From an uncultured Verrucomicrobiota bacterium (GTDB lineage Bacteria; Verrucomicrobiota; Kiritimatiellia; CAIQIC01; Lenti-01): DNA of 64,000 nt. The notes below the pieces were generated by a model. That model was not told the DNA's origin. It worked only from the letters and a program-made list of their open reading frames with translations, and did not search any database. The stretch spans positions 1 to 64,000 of the forward strand of contig CALMBO010000027.1 in the NCBI GenBank assembly GCA_937860055.1, in the 5' to 3' direction. The position numbers and the translations under genes are program-made. Shown here piece after piece: positions 26,439-34,711 of this stretch. The stretch's first letter is position 1; the number at the start of each line of letters is the position of its first letter.

Positions 26439-27530
26439 CTAGTTCTTGCCGCGGCCCTTGACGCCGACGGTGCTGTGCTTGGCCTTCTCGTGGGGGCGCA
26501 GGGAGCGGACGGCCGCGCCGGCGCGCCACATCTCGGAGGTGCCCATGACCTTGAGCTCGGCGTCGAGCTTCTTCTTGTAGTCGGCGGCGCCGCAGACCTT
26601 GATGACGCGCTTGGCCTCGGCCTGGGTCTTCACGGCCTTGTAGAGGGCGTTGAAGACGGGGAGGACGGCCTTCTTGAAGCGGGGCTTCCAATCGAGCGCG
26701 CCGCGCTGGGCGGTGGCGGAGCAATTGGAGTACATCCAGTCCATGCCGTTCTCGTCCACGAGGCGGATGAGGCTCTGGGTGAGTTCCTCGACGGTCTCGT
26801 TGAAGGCTTCCGAGGGGGAGTGGCCGTTCTTGCGGAGGACGTCGTACTGGGCCTCCATGATGCCGGCGAGGGCGCCCATGAGCACGCCGCGTTCGCCGAC
26901 GAGGTCGGAGGTGACTTCATGCTCGAAGGTGGTGGGGAAGAGGTAGCCCGAGCCGACGGCGATGCCGACGGCCAGCGTGCGCTCGCGGGCGCGCCTGGTG
27001 GCGTCGCGTTCGACGGCGAAGCTGGAATTGATGCCGACGCCGGCGAGGAAATTGCGGCGCACGGAGGTGCCGGAACCCTTGGGGGCGACCATGATGACAT
27101 CCACGCCCTTGGGGGCGTCGACGCCGGTCAGCTTGCGGTAGACCCAGCCGAAGCCGTGGGAGAAGTAGAGGGCCTTGCCCTTGGCGAGGTAGGGCTTGAC
27201 GCGGGGGAAGACGTACTTGAGGGCGCCGTCGTTGACCAGCATCATGATGATGGTGGCCTTGTCGCAGGCTTCCTCGACGTCGAAGAGGCTCTTGCCGGGC
27301 TTGAAGCCGTCCTGTTCGGCGCGCTTCCAGTCGTTGGCGAAGCGGGGATCCTGGCCGATGATGACGTTGACGCCGTTGTCGCGCATGTTAAGCGACTGGG
27401 CGGGGCCCTGGACGCCGTAGCCGATGACGGCGATGACTTCGTTCTTGAGGACCTGCTGGGCCCTCTTCAGGGGGAATTCGCTGCGGGTGACGATGTTTTC
27501 CTTCGTCCCGCCAAAATCAATCTTGGCCAT
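26439..27530 (-). CDS. ilvC: Ketol-acid reductoisomerase
   Basis: 363-residue acetohydroxyacid isomeroreductase, the second step of valine, leucine and isoleucine synthesis (NADPH, Mg2+). The N-terminal Rossmann domain has IAVIGYGVQGPAQSLNMRDNG, and the C-terminal knotted domain has the Mg2+ ligands in SDLVGERGVLMGALAGIMEAQYDVL and the later NETVEELTQS. Sequence style (MAKIDFGGTKENI, NMRDNGVNVIIGQ) matches the form found in Bacteroidota and fungi more than the short E. coli or Bacillus forms. No ilvBN or ilvD neighbours; single gene with own promoter and terminator. AAGGAG precedes ATG 27530. Confidence 0.96.
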   Translation of the reverse strand: MAKIDFGGTKENIVTRSEFPLKRAQQVLKNEVIAVIGYGVQGPAQSLNMRDNGVNVIIGQDPRFANDWKRAEQDGFKPGKSLFDVEEACDKATIIMMLVNDGALKYVFPRVKPYLAKGKALYFSHGFGWVYRKLTGVDAPKGVDVIMVAPKGSGTSVRRNFLAGVGINSSFAVERDATRRARERTLAVGIAVGSGYLFPTTFEHEVTSDLVGERGVLMGALAGIMEAQYDVLRKNGHSPSEAFNETVEELTQSLIRLVDENGMDWMYSNCSATAQRGALDWKPRFKKAVLPVFNALYKAVKTQAEAKRVIKVCGAADYKKKLDAELKVMGTSEMWRAGAAVRSLRPHEKAKHSTVGVKGRGKN

Positions 27531-27570
27531 AATTCATACTCCTTCTTGTGCTTCTTAAAACAAGTCAGGG

Positions 27571-27599
27571 ACAATAGGGTTCTTGCGCAGGCGAGGCAA
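27571..27599 (-). promoter_or_regulatory. Promoter of ilvC
   Basis: On the minus strand TTGCCT (27594-27599), 17-bp spacer, TATTGT (27571-27576). Predicted start near 27564 leaves a leader of about 34 bases without a leucine/valine-codon attenuator peptide. Confidence 0.5.
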
Positions 27600-27601
27600 G
27601 A

Positions 27602-28516
27602 TTATTTCTGGAGAAACGGGGCGAGAGGCGCGGCGGGGGCGGCGCCGGAGGCGGGCGCGGCGGAATCGCGCGCGGCCGTTTCGATGACGTGGAGGAAGTA
27701 GGGCTCGAGCGCCTGGCGGGGATGGTCGAGGGAGGGATCGGCGCCGAGGGCGGCGCGCGCGGCGTCGAGAAGCTTCCGGAGGGTGACGGGATCGGAAGGC
27801 GTCGGAAAGGTCAGCGTGGTCTTGTCCTTCTGGGCGAGGAGGGAATCGAGGGGCCCGCGGGCGAGGATGCGCCCGTTGAAGAGGATGGCGACCTGCCGGC
27901 AGACATCCTCGACATCGGCGAGGAGGTGCGAGGTGAGGAGGACGGTCTTGCCGCGCGCGGCGAGGGCGAGGATCAGGTCCTTGACCTGGCGGGTGCCCTG
28001 GGGGTCGAGGCCGGCGGTGGGCTCGTCGAGGATGACGAGGTCGGGATCGTTGAGCAGGGCCTGCGCAAGGCCGATGCGGCGGGCCATGCCCTTGGAGAAT
28101 TCGCCGACGGGGCGGTTCCGCGCATGGGAGAGGCCGATCATGTCGAGGAGCTGTCCGATGCGCTCGCGGGCGACGGCGGAGGGCAGGCGGAAGAGGCGGG
28201 CGTAGAAGGAGAGGGTTTCAAGCGGGGTGAGGTGGGGATAGAGGTAGGATTCCTCGGGGAGATAGCCGATGCGGCTTTTGGCGGAGGTGGAGCGGGGCGA
28301 GGCGCCGAGAACCTCGAGGGAACCGGCGGTGGGGAACAACAGGCCGAGGATCATCTTGATGGTGGTGGATTTTCCGGAACCGTTGGGGCCCAGGAGGCCG
28401 AAGACCTGTCCGGCGGGAATTTCGAAGGAGATGGACCGCACGGCCTCGACCCGGGGCCGCCGCCAGAAATCGCGGAAGGTCTTGGAGAGGTTGCTGGCCT
28501 GGATGGCGGGATTCAT
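27602..28516 (-). CDS. ABC transporter ATPase of an ABC-2 type exporter
   Basis: 304-residue nucleotide-binding protein. Walker A GPNGSGKSTT, Q-loop YLPEESYLYPHLT, signature FSKGMARRIGLAQ (a variant of LSGGQ), Walker B LVILDEPTAGLDP, H-loop LTSHLLADVEDVC. The last 60 residues are Ala/Pro-rich. The ORF track extends the frame 300 codons upstream as pure low-complexity shadow; ATG 28516 gives a normal family start. Its permease is encoded just upstream (28650-29612), separated by a 133-base spacer holding two palindromic repeats. Substrate unknown. Confidence 0.9.
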   Translation of the reverse strand: MNPAIQASNLSKTFRDFWRRPRVEAVRSISFEIPAGQVFGLLGPNGSGKSTTIKMILGLLFPTAGSLEVLGASPRSTSAKSRIGYLPEESYLYPHLTPLETLSFYARLFRLPSAVARERIGQLLDMIGLSHARNRPVGEFSKGMARRIGLAQALLNDPDLVILDEPTAGLDPQGTRQVKDLILALAARGKTVLLTSHLLADVEDVCRQVAILFNGRILARGPLDSLLAQKDKTTLTFPTPSDPVTLRKLLDAARAALGADPSLDHPRQALEPYFLHVIETAARDSAAPASGAAPAAPLAPFLQK

Positions 28517-28562
28517 CAATGTAGAATTAAAAATGAAGAATGAAGAATTGGGGAGGGAAAAG

Positions 28563-28614
28563 TTTTTCCATTGTGTGGAAAAACCGCCGAAAGTTTTTCC
28601 ATTGCGTGGAAAAA
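28563..28614. repeat. Two tandem copies of TTTTTCCA-TTGyG-TGGAAAAA palindrome
   Basis: 28563-28583 and 28594-28614 are 21-bp palindromes differing by one base in the loop (TTGTG versus TTGCG), each in the context AAGTTTTTCCA...AAAAACCG. The core matches 1995-2011. They sit in the 133-base spacer between a permease gene and its ATPase gene, so they lie within a transcript. Confidence 0.75.
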
Positions 28615-28649
28615 CCGATGGGCGGCGGTTTTCCGAAGGGGAGAGGGCA

Positions 28650-29612
28650 TCAGGAGATCTCCCTGGACTGGAAGGAGGCGATGCCGAGGGCGAGGCAGGC
28701 GGCGGACCAGGCGGCGGCATAGGCGGCGGAAAGGGCGATGTAGGAGGCGGGGATGGGCGTGGCGGCATCGAGGGCGTCGAGGAGCCAGAACGCCTGGACG
28801 TTGGGGAGGACGGCGTAGGCGGCGCGCGCGGCGAAGGAAGCGGCGAGGCGCGGGCCGAGGAGATAGTCGCCCATGAGGCCGAAGAGGAAGAATCCCGCGC
28901 AGAGGAGAAGGATCGGCGTGACCGGCAGGCGCGTGGCCAGGGCCATGGCGAGGGCGACGGCCATGCCCAGGCAGAATCCGAGAAGCAGGCCGACGAGGAG
29001 GATGGACCAGGCGAAATTGGCGGGGAAAGCGAGGTGGTCGAGGGGCGTCCGGAAGCAGGCGGCGGCGGCGACGGCGAGAAGCAGGAAGGCCAGCAGGAGG
29101 AAGAACGCGGCGGAGGCGAAGGGGCGGCGGGTGCGGTGGTTCCAGGCGCCGGCGAGGGACGGGGCGAGGAGGAGCGCCAGGAGCGCGGGGAGGACGGCGG
29201 TCCAGTCGAGGCGCAGGTCGCCGGCACCCGCGCGGACGGCCAGGAGCGTGGCGGCGAGGGCGGCGAGGGAGAACAGGAAGATGGCACCGCCGACGCCGGC
29301 GGCCTTGGCGAGGAAAAAGAGGGACCGGGGAACGGGCTTGGCGAGGATCGTGGCGGCAGTGCCGCGCCGGAGTTCGCGCGAGAAGGATTCGCCGGCCGCA
29401 TGGGCGGAAAGCAGGAGGCCTCCAACGAAATAGAGGGCGAGGGCGCTGTCGCGGATGATGCGCGCGGAATCGCCGAGGGTGTAGTTGAGCAGGAGCGGCA
29501 TCAGGACAATGCCCGCGACAACGGACAGGGAGACCAGCAGGAAGACGGGGCGCCGGATGGCCTCGACCGCGGCCAGGCGGGCGATGGCGAGAAACTGGGA
29601 GGCGGCGGCCAT
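28650..29612 (-). CDS. ABC-2 type permease
   Basis: 320-residue membrane subunit with about eight hydrophobic segments (RRPVFLLVSLSVVAGIVLMPLLL first). The conserved cytoplasmic segment ESFSRELRRGTAATILAKPVPRSLFFLAKAAG is the ABC-2 family motif. ATG 29612; the ORF track start far upstream runs through the neighbouring gene. Partner of the ATPase encoded downstream. The upstream thioredoxin-like gene ends 8 bases before, so all three may be one operon. Confidence 0.85.
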   Translation of the reverse strand: MAAASQFLAIARLAAVEAIRRPVFLLVSLSVVAGIVLMPLLLNYTLGDSARIIRDSALALYFVGGLLLSAHAAGESFSRELRRGTAATILAKPVPRSLFFLAKAAGVGGAIFLFSLAALAATLLAVRAGAGDLRLDWTAVLPALLALLLAPSLAGAWNHRTRRPFASAAFFLLLAFLLLAVAAAACFRTPLDHLAFPANFAWSILLVGLLLGFCLGMAVALAMALATRLPVTPILLLCAGFFLFGLMGDYLLGPRLAASFAARAAYAVLPNVQAFWLLDALDAATPIPASYIALSAAYAAAWSAACLALGIASFQSREIS

Positions 29613-29620
29613 GGACGGAC

Positions 29621-30466
29621 TTAGAAGAGCGTCTGGTAGGCCGGCGTGCTGTGGGCCTTGAGGTTCTGAAGGACGACGGCGATGTCGACCAGCTCGGGCT
29701 TGGAGCCGTTGGTGTAGGAAAAGACCTGGAGGCGTTCGGACCGGCTGCCGGGCTTGACGACGAAGACGGCGGGGGTCTTGTTGGCGCGGTATTCGGCGAT
29801 CAGCGCCTCGAGGGTGTCGTTGCCGCCGGCGACGGTGATCTCGAGCTTGATGTAGTTTTTCATGGCCTTGCGCCAATCCATGCTGTTCATGATGCCTTTT
29901 TCGAACCAGCTGCAGAGGCCCTTTTCATTGGAGACGTTGAGATTCCGGAAATAGACGAGCATGCAGGCGCCGGTTTTCTTCTGGAGATCGAGCAATTCGG
30001 CGTGATCCTTGGGGCTGTCGAACCACTTGGCCGGGATCTGGTCGAGGAGAGGGGCGTCGATGAGGGCTTTCTCTTCCGGCGTGGCGTTGGCGGGATAGGA
30101 CGAAGCGGACGGTGGATAGGGGGCGGGGACGGAGTTGGAGGAGAAAGAGGAGGTGCCGGTGGACGCGGCGTCGGGAGGAACGGCCGGCTCGCTGGGCGCG
30201 GGGTTGGTGGTGGCGAAAGAGAATTCGGGCGTGTTGGAGGAAACCGCCGGGGCGGCGGGCGTCACGGTGGCGGTGGAGTAGGGCGTGGCCGGCGCCGCGG
30301 CCGGGGAATCGGGAACCGGAGGGCGGACGGAGGGATCGGGACGTTCGAAGCGGGAACGGTCGAATTTCTTGCGCTCGAAATCGATGCGCTGCTGGGCGGA
30401 GGCGGGAGTCACAAAGGGGAGGGTGGCCAAGAAAAACAGAATTCCAATCCACGTGCGTTGCTCCAT
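29621..30466 (-). CDS. Secreted thioredoxin-fold protein with Pro/Ser/Thr linker
   Basis: 281-residue exported protein. Signal peptide IGILFFLATLPFVTPASAQQ, then a disordered Pro/Ala/Ser/Thr region (residues about 35-130), then a thioredoxin-like domain (LLDLQKKTGACMLVYFRN ... IKLEITVAGGNDTLEALIAEYRANKTPAVFVVKPG). The usual CxxC is absent: one cysteine lies in the first strand (GACMLVYF) and another in GLCSWFEKG, so it is not a classical oxidoreductase. ATG 30466 has AAGGAG, rejecting the 37-residue upstream extension. Role unknown. Confidence 0.7.
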   Translation of the reverse strand: MEQRTWIGILFFLATLPFVTPASAQQRIDFERKKFDRSRFERPDPSVRPPVPDSPAAAPATPYSTATVTPAAPAVSSNTPEFSFATTNPAPSEPAVPPDAASTGTSSFSSNSVPAPYPPSASSYPANATPEEKALIDAPLLDQIPAKWFDSPKDHAELLDLQKKTGACMLVYFRNLNVSNEKGLCSWFEKGIMNSMDWRKAMKNYIKLEITVAGGNDTLEALIAEYRANKTPAVFVVKPGSRSERLQVFSYTNGSKPELVDIAVVLQNLKAHSTPAYQTLF

Positions 30467-30486
30467 GGAATACGCTCCTTCTCTGG

Positions 30487-31470
30487 TCATATCCACTTGT
30501 GGCGTTTCATGAACCAATAGAGGACGCCGATGAGGAGGCCATTGAGGGCCAGCATGTACAAATAGGCCCAGGGCCAAGAAGGCCAGTCCGTACTGGGCAT
30601 ATGCTGGATGTTCATGCCGTAGAAGCTGGTGACGATCAGGATCGGCATCGTGAGGGTGGCGAGAATGGTCAGGATCTTGATGACGCGGTTGACGGTCATC
30701 TGCTGGAGCGTGAGGTGAACTTGCAGGATGCTGGTCAGTGCTTCGCGATAGGTGTCGGCCAGATCGCTGATGCGCGAAAGGTTGTCCAGCAAGTCCCTCA
30801 GGTACGGCGTGACCGTGGACCGGATGGCCTTTGGAAATTCGCCATGCACCATGCGGGCGATGACGTCGCGTTGGGGAGCCATGATCTGGCGGAGCCGCTG
30901 GACCTCGCTCTGGAGATTGACCGCTTCCGAGAGGACGCTATTGGTTTCGCCCAGCAGGACGCGATGTTCGAGGGCGGCCAACTCGGCGGAAAGTTCGTCG
31001 AGCGCCGGCTGGTAGTTGTCGAAGAGGATGTCGAGGATCTGGTAGGCGAAGAGGTCGGGCGAACGAGGAAGGGCGTGGGTTTTCTTCTGGATGCGGTCGA
31101 TGGTGACGTTGATGCTGCGGAGGGGTTCGTCGTGGAACGTGACAAGGTAGTTGCGGCCAATGAACAGGTTGAGTTCCGTGGTCTGGAACACATGGAGGCT
31201 ATTGCTGTAGTCCACGGCATGGATGACCATGAAAATGTACTTTTCGTAGTCGTCGATCTTGGGGCGTTCGCTGACGGCCACGCAGTCTTCGATGGCGAGC
31301 GGATGGAAATCGAAAAGCGTTTCGAGGACGGCCTTGTTCTCTTCCGGGGTGCTTTTTTCCATGTCCACCCAAATCTGGACATTGTCGTCGTAAAGGACAA
31401 CGCGCAGGAGATCCAAGGAGAGATCCTGGTTGATCAACTTGCTTTGGCTGAAGACGAACGAACGAATCAT
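30487..31470 (-). CDS. corA: CorA family Mg2+/Co2+ channel
   Basis: 327-residue divalent-cation channel. A cytosolic N-terminal domain with IWVDMEKSTPEE and FDFHPLAIEDC leads to a long helix, then two C-terminal membrane helices with the signature YGMN in VTSFYGMNIQHMP, ending on a basic tail FMKRHKWI. Homopentameric inner-membrane uptake system. The ORF track carries the frame far upstream; ATG 31470 is chosen from family length. Confidence 0.93.
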   Translation of the reverse strand: MIRSFVFSQSKLINQDLSLDLLRVVLYDDNVQIWVDMEKSTPEENKAVLETLFDFHPLAIEDCVAVSERPKIDDYEKYIFMVIHAVDYSNSLHVFQTTELNLFIGRNYLVTFHDEPLRSINVTIDRIQKKTHALPRSPDLFAYQILDILFDNYQPALDELSAELAALEHRVLLGETNSVLSEAVNLQSEVQRLRQIMAPQRDVIARMVHGEFPKAIRSTVTPYLRDLLDNLSRISDLADTYREALTSILQVHLTLQQMTVNRVIKILTILATLTMPILIVTSFYGMNIQHMPSTDWPSWPWAYLYMLALNGLLIGVLYWFMKRHKWI

Positions 31471-31605
31471 GGGTATTCCACAATGCAAAAAGCATGCGGC
31501 AAGGAGGGCGGGAAGACAAGGCCGAAGTTGGGGAAAGGCGGGCGGAAAAGCGGGCGGGTCTGGGCTGGACAAGGCGGGGGCGGAGATGGCATATTTCCGC
31601 CTGAT

Positions 31606-32493
31606 ATGAGCGACGAAACCCCCAGTCCCGTCAACGCGGAAGTCGTCCAATTGCGGATGAAGGTCTTCCTGCGATCGCCCCTGCGCCGGAAGCTTCTGGC
31701 GCGGGCCATGCGCCTGCTGGACAAGGTGAACGGCCAGCAGGTGCTGGAGATGTCGGGCGACGATGCGGTCAGCGTCGCGATGCGGAACGCCGGCGGTGGA
31801 GGCGGAGGCTCCTGGAACAGCCTGGTGACCTCGGAGACGCAGGCGGAGCTTCTGGCGGAAGCGGGGATCGACCGCATCCACCTGGCGGAGCTGCCGCAGC
31901 TGCCTTTCGAAGAGGGCGCGTTCGACGCCGTCGTGGCCAGCGACATGCTGGAATATGTCGAGAAGCCGGCCGAGCTGATGGCCGAACTGCACCGGGTGAT
32001 GCGGTCCAAGACCCGCCTGATCCTGCATGTGCGGCGAAAGCGGCGCACGCTCGTGGAGCTCTTCCGGAAACTGTCGGGGCTGACGGATCCGACGCGGCCG
32101 ATGGTGCATCCGGGCTTCACCCCGACGGAGCTTTTCGACGTGCTGAAGGACGGGTTCGACGTGCAGGAAACGACAGGCTACGGCCGGTTTTTCATGGAAT
32201 TCGCCGGCCTGCTGGCGGAGCTGTTCGCGGGGCTGATTCCTTCCTCGTGCGAGCCGGCGGCGCTGAACGAGCGGCGGCTCCGGCGCGCGGCGGCCGTCTA
32301 TGCGGCCTTCACGCCGGTCTTCTGGCTGGCGGAGTTCCTGGATGCGGTGTTCTTCTTCCTGCCCGACCACCACATGGTCCTGCGCGCGAAGCGCCGGATG
32401 ATGTGGGTGCCGCGCGTGACGCCTCGCCTGCGCGACGGGCGCAGCATCGCCGAGGCGGCGCTGGGCGCCAAAATCGGCACCGCCGCGGAATAG
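31606..32493 (+). CDS. SAM-methyltransferase-like protein with degenerate motif I
   Basis: 295-residue protein of the class I methyltransferase (Methyltransf_11) fold: post-motif II/III segments LPQLPFEEGAFDAVVASDMLEYVEKPAELMAELHRVMR are textbook. However, motif I, normally a VLDLGCGxG loop that holds S-adenosylmethionine, reads VLEMSGDDAVSVAMRNAGGGGGGSW, so cofactor binding is doubtful. The C-terminal half has a hydrophobic stretch (FTPVFWLAEFLDAVFFFLPD) that may touch the membrane. Substrate unknown. ATG 31606 is used; the ORF track start 500 codons earlier is a shadow through the CorA gene. Confidence 0.72.
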   Translation: MSDETPSPVNAEVVQLRMKVFLRSPLRRKLLARAMRLLDKVNGQQVLEMSGDDAVSVAMRNAGGGGGGSWNSLVTSETQAELLAEAGIDRIHLAELPQLPFEEGAFDAVVASDMLEYVEKPAELMAELHRVMRSKTRLILHVRRKRRTLVELFRKLSGLTDPTRPMVHPGFTPTELFDVLKDGFDVQETTGYGRFFMEFAGLLAELFAGLIPSSCEPAALNERRLRRAAAVYAAFTPVFWLAEFLDAVFFFLPDHHMVLRAKRRMMWVPRVTPRLRDGRSIAEAALGAKIGTAAE

Positions 32494-32602
32494 GCCGGGG
32501 AGGCGGCGCAAGGGGGTGGGCCCACGGAATCCACTTCCAAGTTCAACCCTCCGCCTTCACGAGGATTGAAGCCCGGATGATCTCTCCGGAATGTCCTGCG
32601 GA

Positions 32603-32631
32603 TTGACGGGGGGCGCGGATTGGGCTTCAAT
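32603..32631 (+). promoter_or_regulatory. Possible promoter of the secreted-protein genes
   Basis: TTGACG (32603-32608), 17-bp spacer, TTCAAT (32626-32631), 24 bases before the ATG at 32655. The remainder of the 161-base gap shows no gene. Confidence 0.4.
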
Positions 32632-32654
32632 TCCGCTCAAATGGGAGAGAAAAG

Positions 32655-33134
32655 ATGAACCGACTGATCTGGATGCTGGCATTTCTGGCATGGGGCGAGA
32701 TGGGAACCCGGGCGGACGTGACGGAACCGGCGGCGCCGCCGCCGTCTTCGCCGGTGGAAGAGCTGGTGGTGGACGTGACCTGCATCGTTCCCGCGGCGGG
32801 GCCCGCCGTGGAACGGGGGAGACTGGTGGCGCGGTTTTTCGAATACGACCCCCGCATTGCGGACCGGGCCGCCACGGAATTGGCGCGGGTCGAACTGTCG
32901 GGCATTTCCCACCGGACGGGGGAGGAAACCGTCCTGCGCTTCCCCTGCGCGGGGCGAACGTCCGCCCGAAAGGCATACTACCTCACTGCGGCCATCTATC
33001 CCGAAGGGGCAGGCGCAGACAGCGCCGGACTGTATTTCATCAACGGGTTCCAGCGGGTGCTGACCACGGGGAGCCGGGAGAGCCTGACGGTGACCCTGAC
33101 CCCGGTGGGTGCGGCGGAGGAGCCCACGAACTAG
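32655..33134 (+). CDS. Small secreted protein, possibly YbaY-like beta fold
   Basis: 159 residues: signal peptide MNRLIWMLAFLAWGEMGTRA, a Pro-rich spacer, then a beta-rich domain (ELVVDVTCIVPAAGPAVERGRLVARFFEYDPR ... AYYLTAAIYPEG ... RVLTTGSRESLTVTLTPV). The order of strands recalls the YbaY/type III chaperone-like lipoprotein domain, but there is no lipobox and I hold this loosely. ATG 32655 follows GGGAGAG. The beta-helix gene starts 78 bases later on the same strand. Confidence 0.6.
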   Translation: MNRLIWMLAFLAWGEMGTRADVTEPAAPPPSSPVEELVVDVTCIVPAAGPAVERGRLVARFFEYDPRIADRAATELARVELSGISHRTGEETVLRFPCAGRTSARKAYYLTAAIYPEGAGADSAGLYFINGFQRVLTTGSRESLTVTLTPVGAAEEPTN

Positions 33135-33212
33135 CGGGGAGGGGTTTTCCCACTTGCCGCGGCGGAGCGGAAGGCACAGACTGGATATTCGAGTAGAAAA
33201 GGAAGACATTCC

Positions 33213-34700
33213 ATGAAAACCATCCGGTTTGCCCACGCCTTTCTTGTTGCCGCGGCTTCCCTGCTTTCCGCCGCTTCTGCGGATACTCACTATGTGGATA
33301 TCGCGAGCCCCGCGCCGGATGCGCCCTACACGAACTGGGGCAAGGCCTCCCTGTCCATCCAGTCGGCCATCAACGCGGCATCGAACGGCGACGAGATCCT
33401 CGTGGCGCCCGGCACCTATCTGCTGACCGGCAGCGCGCTGTACATCCCCCCGGAGAAGGCCCTGGTGCTGCGGAGCACGCAGAGCCGGGCCGCCATCATC
33501 GATGCGCAGGGGTTGAGCCAGGGGCTTTTGATCCAAGGCACCAACAGCCTGATCGAGGGATTCACTGTTCGCAACGGCCTCCGGGGGCTCGGCTATGGCG
33601 GAGGCATTTCCATCGGACGGGACTGCACTGTTCGCGACTGCCTGGTCATCAGCAACCGTTCCTCCGCCGGCGGCGGCATCATGATCAATGGTGAAGCCAC
33701 CAACGCGCTGGTGGAAGATTGCACGGTCGAGGGGAACATCGCCACCAATGGGCCCGGCGGAGGAATCGTGATCTACGACAATTCGCGCGGCCGGGTCCAC
33801 CGTTGCGTGATCTCCGGCAACACGGCGGCCACCTATGGGGGGGGCGTCTGGATCGACCGGAAGGGAACGGTTTCGAATTGCTGGGTCATGGGGAACGAGG
33901 CGGAGGGGGAAGACGGCGGTGGCGTCTACATGGCGTGCCAGGGATCGACGAATCCATCGTGGCTGGTGAATTCCGTGATTGCCGGGAATTCCGCAGCGCG
34001 ATACGGCGGCGGGGTCTATTCCTCCGGACCGGCGGGGACGCTGTCGCCGGTGGTCAATTGCACGATTGTGTCCAATACGGCGGGCGCCGACGGCGGTGGG
34101 GTGTTCGCCTACACGACGCGGTTCATCAACGACATCATCTATTTCAATTCCGCGCCGACCAACGCCAACCTGAACGCGCACGATTCCATCTTGTCCTGCA
34201 TCATCAGCAACTGCTGCACGACTTCGAATTATTTCTGGCCGAACATCACCAATGCGCCGGCGTTCGTGGATGCGGTGGCGATGGATTTCCGGCTGGCGAC
34301 GGCTTCGTTCTGCATCGACGCGGGAACGACCAACAGCGCTCCGGGGGACGACATCGATGGAAACCCGCGGCCCCGGATCGGCAAACCGGGGATGCTGATC
34401 ACGAACTGCGACATGGGGGCCCACGAGTACGGGTTCCATTTCAACGAAATCCGGACGATTTTCACCAATTCCGTCCAGGTCCAGTGGGATGTCCAGGACC
34501 GGGGCATCTACCGGCTGCAGGCGGCGACGAACGCGGCGGACGATCCCCTGAGCCCATCCTGGGGGACCGTGGTGGCCTACACCAACGGCGGGATGGCGGC
34601 CGGCCAATTCCAGGTGTATACGCAGACGGTATCGCCGCCGGGGGCGATGCCCGGCCACGCCTTGTTCCGCCTGCAAGTCGGGCATACAATGGTCAAGTAG
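33213..34700 (+). CDS. Secreted right-handed parallel beta-helix protein
   Basis: 495-residue exported protein. Signal peptide ends SAASA. A DUF1565-like start (HYVDIASPAPDAPYTNWGKASLSIQSAINAASNGDEILVAPGTY) leads into about eight beta-helix coils with the recurring GGG(I/V) turn and NCxI/V..N pattern (SAGGGIMINGEA, GPGGGIVIYDNS, YGGGVWIDRKG, DGGGVYMACQ, YGGGVYSSGP, DGGGVFAYTT). This is the polymorphic-outer-membrane-protein/choice-of-anchor style common in Kiritimatiellota-like genomes. The C-terminal 90 residues form a separate beta domain. Such proteins bind or cleave polysaccharides; no catalytic site can be named. Confidence 0.85.
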   Translation: MKTIRFAHAFLVAAASLLSAASADTHYVDIASPAPDAPYTNWGKASLSIQSAINAASNGDEILVAPGTYLLTGSALYIPPEKALVLRSTQSRAAIIDAQGLSQGLLIQGTNSLIEGFTVRNGLRGLGYGGGISIGRDCTVRDCLVISNRSSAGGGIMINGEATNALVEDCTVEGNIATNGPGGGIVIYDNSRGRVHRCVISGNTAATYGGGVWIDRKGTVSNCWVMGNEAEGEDGGGVYMACQGSTNPSWLVNSVIAGNSAARYGGGVYSSGPAGTLSPVVNCTIVSNTAGADGGGVFAYTTRFINDIIYFNSAPTNANLNAHDSILSCIISNCCTTSNYFWPNITNAPAFVDAVAMDFRLATASFCIDAGTTNSAPGDDIDGNPRPRIGKPGMLITNCDMGAHEYGFHFNEIRTIFTNSVQVQWDVQDRGIYRLQAATNAADDPLSPSWGTVVAYTNGGMAAGQFQVYTQTVSPPGAMPGHALFRLQVGHTMVK

Positions 34701-34711
34701 GGCGGGCATCG

